A model generated the notes under the pieces. The model was given only the letters and a program-made list of their open reading frames with translations. It made no database searches and was not told the origin of the DNA. DNA of 8,496 nucleotides from Desulfobacterales bacterium (GTDB taxonomy: Bacteria; Desulfobacterota; Desulfobacteria; Desulfobacterales; BuS5), in assembly GCA_016735355.1 (NCBI GenBank), contig JAERRQ010000245.1, positions 1 through 8,496 of the forward strand. The letters are read 5' to 3'. This document shows positions 1-4,775 of this stretch, one piece after another. Each line of letters opens with the position of its first letter. The first letter of the stretch is position 1. Made by a program: the position numbers and the translations under genes.

Positions 1-108
1 ATAATATCCTGTTTTTTCAAGCACAGGAATACGGTCAGTGCGGTCGCAATAAAAAAGTTTGTCGGTTATAATTTTATTAAAATCGCATAATCCATAAGGG
101 AATCTCAT
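1..108 (-). CDS. AAA-ATPase-like protein (PF09820/DUF1703 type), N-terminal 36 residues only
   Basis: The minus-strand frame opens at ATG 108 and stays open to base 1, so the gene runs out of the window. The visible residues read MRFPYGLCDF, then a segment with FYCDRTDRIPVLEKTGYY. This matches the usual N-terminus of the AAA-ATPase-like family (PF09820), whose members begin with a short 'PYGxxDF..II' stretch, then 'Y.DRT..I..LE', then a Walker A loop that here would lie just outside the window. Members normally pair this ATPase part with a C-terminal PD-(D/E)XK nuclease-like domain and are found in multiple copies in anaerobes; their cellular role is not established. An AAAGGA ribosome binding site lies 5 bases upstream of the ATG (114-119), which supports the start. 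Assignment rests on recalled family pattern from a short piece; the Walker motifs are not visible, so whether the gene is intact is unknown. Confidence 0.7.
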   Translation of the reverse strand, partial: MRFPYGLCDFNKIITDKLFYCDRTDRIPVLEKTGYY

Positions 109-264
109 TATGGTCCTTTTTTTAATGGATAATTGGTTGTTTTTTCATGATAAAATATTTTCCATCCACGTTCCTAACTATTGCTCCAACGTCAAAGTCT
201 TCAAATATTTATGCCATCGTAAAAAATCCGTAAATACCTTTTTTGTCATTCCGCCGCTGTTGGA

Positions 265-441
265 TCAATTATTCACATTTATGCGCCCTTTGGTCACCAT
301 CATTGCAAATTCCCATATAGAAATTGAAGCAATGGCGCGTTGATCTGTTTGCGTCTTTTCAATCAATTTTTTGAGATTATCGGAAAGCAGCTTTGTTGCG
401 CTATGGGACCATATCCAGGTATGCGTATCCAGTAAAATCAT
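265..441 (-). pseudogene. vapC: VapC-type PIN-domain toxin, truncated remnant
   Basis: From ATG 441 the frame encodes 58 residues and stops at TGA 267-265. It begins MILLDTHTWIW, the first strand of a PIN domain with its catalytic Asp (D5), and continues through RAIASISIWEFAMMVTKGRI, which carries the conserved 'S..S.WE.A.....GR' block of VapC ribonucleases with the second acidic residue (E in WE). Intact family members are about 125-135 residues, so the C-terminal half with the remaining acidic metal ligands is missing. Just past the stop, a shifted frame gives IDPTAAE and then another stop, which fits a frameshift followed by decay through the next ~150 bases. The gene starts 3 bases after the last codon of the upstream antitoxin remnant, the normal arrangement for such pairs. 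It cannot make a working toxin as it stands. Identification is from motif pattern. Confidence 0.85.
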
Positions 442-444
442 AAC

Positions 445-678
445 CTAATCAAGTTCCCATGCGTCAGGATCAATGAGCGGTTCAGTCAAATCGCCAATAG
501 TTTCAACAAGACCTTCCATGCTTCATAGGAGAGGATCTTTTTCGTTCTTCCGCGCAAAGTGGACCAACTTTGCAATCGGCTCGCCTCGTTTGGTAATAAG
601 CACCTCTTGATGTGTTACCCTAACCTGGTCAAGGATCTTAAAACAATTTGTCCGGAATTCGGCTACATTGATTTCCAT
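445..678 (-). pseudogene. Phd/YefM-family antitoxin, broken by a nonsense codon and a start duplication
   Basis: Read from ATG 678, the frame gives MEINVAEFRTNCFKILDQV, then VLITKRGEPIAKLV. This is the standard Phd/YefM DNA-binding fold, with the 'ITKRGEPIAKL' strand typical of the family. At 525-523 there is an in-frame TGA after KDPLL. The same frame then continues as SMEGLVETIGDLTEPLIDP and DAWELD, ending at TAG 447-445. Family members usually have 'LLGS' here, so the TGA looks like a single-base change of a Gly codon (GGA). The stop removes the C-terminal toxin-binding tail and leaves about 51 residues. A 19-bp duplication also places an extra, out-of-frame ATG next to the ribosome binding site. 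Without the lesions the product would be 77 residues. It lies directly upstream of the PIN toxin remnant with a 3-base gap. Confidence 0.85.
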
Positions 679-699
679 TTGCTACATTGATTTCCATTT
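662..699. repeat. 19-bp perfect tandem duplication over the antitoxin start codon
   Basis: The plus-strand unit GCTACATTGATTTCCATTT occurs twice in direct succession (662-680 and 681-699) with no mismatch. On the coding (minus) strand each copy contains ATGGAAATCAATGTAGC, the first codons of the antitoxin. Since 19 is not a multiple of three, the copy nearest the ribosome binding site (ATG 697) reads out of frame and soon stops; only the distal ATG (678) opens the antitoxin frame. The perfect identity points to a recent slippage event. Confidence 0.95.
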
Positions 700-702
700 A
701 TT

Positions 703-712
703 GATCACCTCC
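703..712 (-). promoter_or_regulatory. Very strong ribosome binding site of the Phd-VapC module
   Basis: On the minus strand this reads GGAGGTGATC, a perfect 10-base complement to the 3' end of bacterial 16S rRNA. It serves ATG 697 well, but after the 19-bp duplication that ATG is out of frame with the antitoxin. The in-frame ATG 678 is now about 24 bases from the site, too far for efficient initiation. Confidence 0.8.
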
Positions 713-722
713 CATTATGGCT

Positions 723-742
723 GTGCATATTTTAATATGTAC
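723..742. promoter_or_regulatory. Candidate autoregulatory operator over the -10 of the Phd-VapC promoter
   Basis: The plus-strand sequence GTGCATATTTTAATATGTAC is an inverted repeat with 9-base arms (one mismatch) around a 2-base centre. It covers the -10 box of the minus-strand promoter. Phd/YefM antitoxins are known to repress their own operons by binding palindromes of this kind, so this is a plausible operator. That it is bound is an inference. Confidence 0.45.
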
Positions 743-757
743 CGATATAGCGGTCAA
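729..757 (-). promoter_or_regulatory. Sigma70-type promoter of the Phd-VapC module
   Basis: On the minus strand, TTGACC (757-752) is followed after exactly 17 bases by TAAAAT (734-729). The ribosome binding site lies about 16 bases past the -10, and the antitoxin start follows. Hexamers and spacing are close to consensus, so the promoter seems preserved although both genes behind it are broken. Confidence 0.65.
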
Positions 758-948
758 TCTTTTTTAGATCCGTAAGGGGAAGCTCCCCCGCTTTCCGCCT
801 TCTTTTGTTTAATTTTTTCTTTTAACACCCAGCCCAAAAAAATCGGTTCCCGCAACTTCTTTACAGTGCATGGCAGACCTAAAGCTTCACTGCGCGCAAA
901 ATTTGAACCTGACACAGTAATGGGCAAAAAGGGGGAGGGGCAAAAGTT
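754..948 (-). other. Unrecognised open frame without ATG, possible gene remnant
   Basis: Between a TGA at 951-949 and a TGA at 756-754 the minus strand holds a 64-codon open frame. Its product would include NFARSEALGLPCTVKKLREP, then IFLGWVLKEKIKQKKAESGG. There is no ATG, only GTG or TTG codons that could start it, and no clear ribosome binding site. The basic, Lys-rich tail looks protein-like, but I do not recognise a family. It may be the C-terminal end of a lost gene or a chance frame. Its stop codon overlaps the -35 box of the Phd-VapC promoter. Confidence 0.2.
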
Positions 949-977
949 TCACATTTTTTGTTGTAATTTTGTATAAA
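948..977 (+). promoter_or_regulatory. Possible promoter of the brnT-brnA module
   Basis: TTCACA (948-953) and TATAAA (972-977) are spaced 18 bases apart in an AT-rich stretch, and the brnT remnant begins 20 bases downstream. No good ribosome binding site is seen between them. The match is modest and the AT-rich context makes chance matches likely. Confidence 0.3.
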
Positions 978-996
978 AATATGCACAGCATACACT

Positions 997-1268
997 ATAC
1001 GATTTGAATGGGATGATGAAAAGAGCCGTACTAACAAAGTTAAACGGCAAAAAAACTGTGGAACGACACTCACAGGGTCGAAATTCTCACATCCTATCCG
1101 CTTGAAAACAGAAGTATTTTAATAGGCAAAATCAATAAAAAGTTGTGGACAGCAATTTTCACCATGAGGGGAAATGCCATTCGTATTATATCAGTAAGAC
1201 GCGTCAGAAAAAAGGAAACCGAATTATATGGCGAAAACAAAAATAGCCGAAAGCACAAAAGAGTTTGA
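997..1268 (+). pseudogene. brnT: BrnT ribonuclease toxin, no start codon and frameshifted
   Basis: Two adjacent frames together spell a BrnT toxin. Frame one, from 997, reads IRFEWDDEKSRTNKVK, the family's N-terminus (usually M-x-F-E-W-D-x-x-K). From 1044 the reading continues two bases out of phase as TAKKLWNDTHRVEILTSYPL, ENRSILIGKINKKLWTAIFT and MRGNAIRIISVRRVRKKETE, ending at TGA 1266-1268. The last parts are the conserved 'GK...LWTA..T.RG..IRIISVRR' core of BrnT. The lost piece falls where the family has its 'KHGxxFE' motif, so a deletion of about 20 bases (not a multiple of three) is the simplest explanation. The expected ATG is ATA at 997, and no in-frame ATG, GTG or TTG lies just upstream. 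BrnT inhibits translation by RNA cleavage; this copy cannot be made in full. The antitoxin gene brnA begins inside its 3' end. Confidence 0.85.
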
Positions 1269-1515
1269 TCGACGATTCGACGATGGCGAGGATATTCATG
1301 ATCTTATTGACATGTCCAGGTCCAAACTTATTCGCCACGGGAAGAAAGTCCGCATTACCCTTGATGTAGCAGAAGAACTGATAAACGAAATTGATGTCAT
1401 ACGGCAAAGCATCTGTGTAGACCGCAGCGCTTTAATAAAGGTTTGGCTGCACGAAAGGGTGAAACAAGAAAAGGCCAACACTCAGATCAGCAGCCTTGAC
1501 AAAACCGAACCCTAA
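1228..1515 (+). CDS. brnA: BrnA-like ribbon-helix-helix antitoxin, intact
   Basis: This 95-residue protein has the two-part layout of BrnA antitoxins. Residues 1-38 form an acidic toxin-facing segment (KEFDRRFDDGEDIHDLIDMS). Residues 39-82 form a ribbon-helix-helix: strand KKVRITLD, helix A AEELINEIDVIRQ, turn, and helix B DRSALIKVWLHERVKQEK. In this family the antitoxin neutralises BrnT and represses the shared promoter. An AAGGAAA sequence about 10 bases before ATG 1228 serves as ribosome binding site. The start lies inside the 3' end of the brnT remnant (41-bp overlap), consistent with translational coupling in the original pair. The frame is undamaged although its toxin is dead, so it could persist as a lone regulator or protect against a related toxin elsewhere. 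It meets a glycosyltransferase stub tail to tail, stop codons overlapping. Family assignment is by pattern and is supported by the adjacent BrnT remnant. Confidence 0.85.
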   Translation: MAKTKIAESTKEFDRRFDDGEDIHDLIDMSRSKLIRHGKKVRITLDVAEELINEIDVIRQSICVDRSALIKVWLHERVKQEKANTQISSLDKTEP

Positions 1516-1766
1516 GGGTTTTGATGTCTAATATTTATTAATATGTAAGTGCCATCAGGAACAAGAATACCAACGTCTTTTAAAGCACTTTCAAACACAG
1601 CGTCTTTGGAAACGACAACCAGGGAATGAGGGTTGGCGCAGGCCATATACGCGCAGATGCTTTTATTTTTTATTGCCTCTAATGCAAAGCCGACATAACC
1701 TGCCAGGCCCCTGTTGCTGATGGAATATTTGCCGGGTTTTATCACCATTTGCTGTTCAAAGTTCAT
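1512..1766 (-). pseudogene. WecG/TagA/CpsF-family (GT26) glycosyltransferase, N-terminal stub
   Basis: The 84-residue frame contains ANPHSLVVVSKDAVFESALK and then DVGILVPDGT, the conserved beginning of the WecG/TagA/CpsF family. These enzymes transfer N-acetylmannosaminuronic acid or related sugars onto lipid-linked precursors of surface polysaccharides or teichoic acids. The family is normally about 240 residues. Here the similarity stops directly after VPDGT, where a Gly-rich helix should follow; instead it reads YILINIRHQNP and ends. The Asp of the 'PDG' motif, catalytic in studied TagA, is present, but about two thirds of the protein is gone. The break falls within about 35 bases of the brnA stop codon, so the brnTA region may have replaced the missing 3' part through recombination. 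Start ATG 1766 is preceded closely by AAAGG. A short functional protein is unlikely. Confidence 0.8.
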
Positions 1767-1812
1767 CGCCTTTCACCAGTTCAGTTCTTTTCAATTCAAC
1801 CAAAATTCCCCC

Positions 1813-1840
1813 TTGACAATGGTTGGACATTATTGATAAT
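1813..1840 (+). promoter_or_regulatory. Sigma70-type promoter directly before the ATPase start codon
   Basis: TTGACA (1813-1818), a perfect -35 box, is followed after 16 bases by GATAAT (1835-1840). The ATG of the ATPase gene is at 1846, only five bases past the -10 box. A transcript from this promoter would begin at or within a base or two of the A of the ATG, which implies a leaderless mRNA. The hexamers fit well; usage is unproven. Confidence 0.55.
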
Positions 1841-1845
1841 AGGTA

Positions 1846-3309
1846 ATGAATAAATTTGTTCACTACCCACTGCTCAAACACAACAAAAGGGGGCCTGTCC
1901 TGGACATCCGTTTTTCCCCTCATAATACCCACCTTGAGGATCCCGGCTCATTCGTCAAGCGCGATCCTCATCTAAGACAATTACAGCAACAATTATTAGT
2001 CCACCGCTCCAACCTGCTGGACAAACTTCCATTTGACCAGGCCGGTATATACACTATTGGCGGAGGTCGCCAGATCGGCAAAACAACCCTAATAAAGCAG
2101 TGGATGGCGGAACTCCTCCAGACCGGCGTTGAGCCAAAACGTATTGCGTATTTGACAGGAGAACTCATTGATGACCATCACTCCCTGGTCAGGCTGCTAA
2201 CCGAAACGATAAACGAAATGCCGGTTGTTGGTGTGCGTTATCTGTTTCTTGATGAGGTCACTTATATTCATGACTGGGACAAGGGGATCAAATACCTGGC
2301 TGATACAGGTATGCTGGAAAATGTTGTCATGCTCCTGACCGGCTCTGATCTCGTAATCATCAAGGAAGCACGCATGCGATTTCCAGGGAGGCGCGGAACT
2401 GCGGACATCGTAGATTTCCATCTCTACCCGCTCAGTTTTCTCGAAACAATCAAACTCAAAAAACGATTTTCCACTTATTCGCTGGACCGGCTGATGGAAC
2501 CCAAAATCAAACCCTCTGCCTCATCACTTGATATATTGTATGAAGAATTTGATCTCTACCTGATCCATGGTGGTTTTCTCACAGCTATCAACGACATTGC
2601 AAAACACAAAAAAGTCATGATATCCACGCTTGCCACATACAGTGACTGGATTCGAGGAGATGTTCTCAAAAGAGGAAAGCAGGAACATTACCTGCGTGAG
2701 ATCCTGGAAGCCATAATAAAACGTTACGGCAGCCAGATTACATGGAATGCCCTGGCGCATGATCTTTCCATTGATCATCCCAAAACGGTGGCCGACTATG
2801 TTACCCTGCTCGCGTCCATGGATGCAGCCTTTATTCAATCTGCGCTGGTGGAAGACAAGCTCACTGCCGCTCCCAAAAAAGCTCGCAAACTGATGTTCGC
2901 CGACCCATTCATTTTCCATGCGGTAAAAGCGTGGTTAACCCCGCATAAGGACCCATACAGCCGGCAAGCCAAGAAGCCTATCGTATCCGATCCGGACTGG
3001 GCTGCCAGGTTAGCCGAATCCTGCGTGGTCACACATTATCGGCGATATTATCCCACATACTATATTAAAGCCAAAGGCGAGGTTGATGTTGCATACATTG
3101 ACCAAGATCGTTTCTGGCCACTTGAAGTTAAATGGACCACTCAGCTCAGGCCGAAAGACCTCAAGCAAATTGCCAAATATTCTAATGGCCGCATATTGAC
3201 CAAATCACGGCTATGCAGGAAGATTATGGGAATACCTGCCGAGCCGCTGCCCCTTGCGCTGCTTCGCCTGGGTTCAGCGGAAAATCCCGCACTATCCTTT
3301 CCTCAATAA
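1846..3309 (+). CDS. AAA_14/DUF4143-type ATPase with PD-(D/E)XK-like C-terminus
   Basis: The 487-residue protein is complete. Residues 72-81 (GGGRQIGKTT) are a Walker A P-loop, 131-138 (RYLFLDEV) a Walker B with its acidic pair, and 164-169 (LTGSDL) a sensor-like strand, followed by the FPGRRG segment usual in AAA_14 ATPases. Residues about 300-330 look like a winged helix. The C-terminal part has E391, then GEVDVAY (411-417) and PLEVKW (425-430), an E...D...ExK pattern of the restriction-endonuclease fold seen in DUF4143 proteins. The role of the family is not established; ATP binding is confident, nuclease activity is an inference. Start ATG 1846 fits the N-terminal segment 'YPLL...DIRFSPHNTHL' that I recall for relatives. 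AGG lies only two bases before the ATG, too close for a normal ribosome binding site, and the promoter placement suggests a leaderless transcript. The gene stands alone: divergent from the glycosyltransferase stub, convergent with rlmN. Confidence 0.8.
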   Translation: MNKFVHYPLLKHNKRGPVLDIRFSPHNTHLEDPGSFVKRDPHLRQLQQQLLVHRSNLLDKLPFDQAGIYTIGGGRQIGKTTLIKQWMAELLQTGVEPKRIAYLTGELIDDHHSLVRLLTETINEMPVVGVRYLFLDEVTYIHDWDKGIKYLADTGMLENVVMLLTGSDLVIIKEARMRFPGRRGTADIVDFHLYPLSFLETIKLKKRFSTYSLDRLMEPKIKPSASSLDILYEEFDLYLIHGGFLTAINDIAKHKKVMISTLATYSDWIRGDVLKRGKQEHYLREILEAIIKRYGSQITWNALAHDLSIDHPKTVADYVTLLASMDAAFIQSALVEDKLTAAPKKARKLMFADPFIFHAVKAWLTPHKDPYSRQAKKPIVSDPDWAARLAESCVVTHYRRYYPTYYIKAKGEVDVAYIDQDRFWPLEVKWTTQLRPKDLKQIAKYSNGRILTKSRLCRKIMGIPAEPLPLALLRLGSAENPALSFPQ

Positions 3310-3722
3310 GTCCCGTCGTTTTTTCTGAAAAGCTGAGGAAAAAATATTTAAGCTCCCTTCCCTCTTTTTCTCTTCCCATAAAATTATTTTACCAGCAAGA
3401 TAAATAATTGTAAAACTGATTTGTATACAACTAAAGCGGGACACCCGCAACCCAAAGATGAAGTTGTAGGAGTCAGTTATCAGTTATCAGCACTGTAGGT
3501 TATTTTGAAATTTGAGAATTTGGAAGTAAGGAAGATAAATTAGTATAGATATGCTTTTGCTGATAACTGATAACTGATAACTGACAACTGATACCATATA
3601 ACAATTTTCTTGTTTTTTATTACAGGGTTTCAGGAGTAAGGTACTAAAGGCTAAAGTTTCACCAAAATCAAAGCATAATTATCATGCAACCATGCGTAGC
3701 AGTACATCAATAAAGTATTTTT
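3310..3722. other. Gene-free stretch between two convergent genes
   Basis: This 413-bp gap separates the ends of the ATPase gene and rlmN. I see no convincing coding frame. It holds the perfect palindrome TTGTATACAA (3421-3430), a small hairpin GCGGG-ACA-CCCGC (3436-3448) without a following U-run, and a pair of inverted heptamer arrays listed separately. A canonical rho-independent terminator for either gene was not found. Confidence 0.6.
3472..3593. repeat. Heptamer repeat arrays forming a 20-bp inverted repeat
   Basis: The right array (3561-3593) is TGATAAC three times, then TGACAAC, then TGATA. The left array (3472-3489) is the reverse complement: GTCA followed by two copies of GTTATCA. 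Because of this, 3473-3492 and 3558-3577 are perfect inverted repeats (TGCTGATAACTGATAACTGA) separated by 65 bases. The transcript of either strand could fold into a 20-bp stem at the meeting point of two convergent genes. Function could be a transcription boundary, a repetitive intergenic element, or none. Confidence 0.85.
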
Positions 3723-4775
3723 TCAAGGATTTGGATGGAATTTCAGGCTCAGCTGGCCGCAGGCCGCTGAAATATCCCGCCCTTTGCTGCGCCGGGTTAT
3801 GGTAATATAGCCGTTGCTGACCAGAATATTATAAAATCTGTCTATTATATTTTCATCCGGGCACAAAAAATCACTCCCTGCATGCTCATTAAAGGGAATA
3901 AGATTGATTTTTGCCCTGATGGGGCGAAGAAGCTTTACAAGTCGCATGGCATCTTTTTCTGAATCGTTTACATCCTTTATGAGAATATATTCGATGGTTA
4001 TCTTGCGCTTTGAAGCCATCCTGTATGTTATGCAAGCTTTAAGGAGAGTTTCTATGGGATATTTCCTGTTAACGGGCATGAGCATATCCCGGGTGGAATT
4101 TTCCGTGGCATTTAATGATACAGCCAGACTTGCATCTGTATCACGGCCCAGGTCGGCTAATTTAGGCACCAGGCCTGCGGTTGAAATGGTGATCCTGCGG
4201 TTTGAAAAATTTAAGCCGTAATCTGTGTTGCTAAATATTTTTATGGCATTGATAACATTCTGATAATTAGCCAGAGGTTCTCCCATTCCCATCAGAACGA
4301 TATTGGTCAGTTTTTTCGATTGGTTGAGATCGTTTTTGATATCGCGCACCTGTGCGATAATTTCCCCGGGCGTCAGGTTGCGGATAAATCCGCCCTTTGC
4401 GGTAAGACAAAATTTGCAGCCCTGAGCGCAACCGACCTGGCTGGATATACAGATAGTATAATGTTTTTTTTCCGGAATGAGTACGCTTTCTACAAAATTT
4501 CCATCATAGAGCCTGAACAAAATTTTTTTGGTTCCGTCTTTTGATTCTTTTACTTTAACATTTTCAAGGCGGTTGATAACGAGGTTATCCGTCAACATCT
4601 GCCTGACTTCTTTGCGCAGGTCTGTCATTTCGCTAAAGGCATCAACCTGACGGATATAAACCCATTTCAAAATCTGTATAGCCCGATATGACTCGAGGCC
4701 ATGGGATTTAAGCCATACAATTAATTGCTCAAACGAAAGATCTTTAATGTCTGGTCTATTATTTTCCGGATGCAT
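3723..4775 (-). CDS. rlmN: RlmN, dual-specificity radical-SAM 23S rRNA A2503 / tRNA A37 methyltransferase
   Basis: The 350-residue protein has the full RlmN signature. CX3CX2C Cys116, Cys120 and Cys123 (VGCAQGCKFC) ligate the [4Fe-4S] cluster that cleaves S-adenosylmethionine. GMGEPL (163-168) is the SAM-binding GGEP-like motif. Cys339 near the C-terminus (AACGQLS) is the residue that becomes methylated and attacks adenine C2, and Cys109, seven residues before the first cluster Cys, matches the conserved resolving-region Cys of the E. coli enzyme (C118). Known RlmN enzymes make 2-methyladenosine at 23S rRNA A2503 and at A37 of some tRNAs, tuning ribosome fidelity. Length is typical. Its ATG overlaps the end of the upstream lipid-synthase gene by 17 bp and has no good ribosome binding site, so translation is probably coupled. 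It is unrelated in function to that gene. Confidence 0.95.
   Translation of the reverse strand: MHPENNRPDIKDLSFEQLIVWLKSHGLESYRAIQILKWVYIRQVDAFSEMTDLRKEVRQMLTDNLVINRLENVKVKESKDGTKKILFRLYDGNFVESVLIPEKKHYTICISSQVGCAQGCKFCLTAKGGFIRNLTPGEIIAQVRDIKNDLNQSKKLTNIVLMGMGEPLANYQNVINAIKIFSNTDYGLNFSNRRITISTAGLVPKLADLGRDTDASLAVSLNATENSTRDMLMPVNRKYPIETLLKACITYRMASKRKITIEYILIKDVNDSEKDAMRLVKLLRPIRAKINLIPFNEHAGSDFLCPDENIIDRFYNILVSNGYITITRRSKGRDISAACGQLSLKFHPNP

Noticed and set aside
890..930. tRNA T-arm-like string GGTTCAAAT on the minus strand
   Set aside because: The flanking bases do not form a proper T-stem and no other tRNA arms are found.
879..1073. 64-codon minus-strand frame opposite the brnT start
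   Set aside because: It runs antisense to the readable brnT remnant and has no family features.
1500..1523. CAAAACC...GGTTTTG inverted repeat at the meeting stop codons of brnA and the glycosyltransferase stub
   Set aside because: The stem is only 7 bp, AT-rich and not followed by a U-run, so I do not call it a terminator.
2524..2919. 131-codon minus-strand frame within the ATPase gene
   Set aside because: The opposite strand encodes conserved ATPase sequence throughout, so this is a shadow.
3436..3448. GCGGG-ACA-CCCGC hairpin
   Set aside because: The 5-bp stem has no T-run on either side, so it is not a rho-independent terminator; kept only as a note on the gap.
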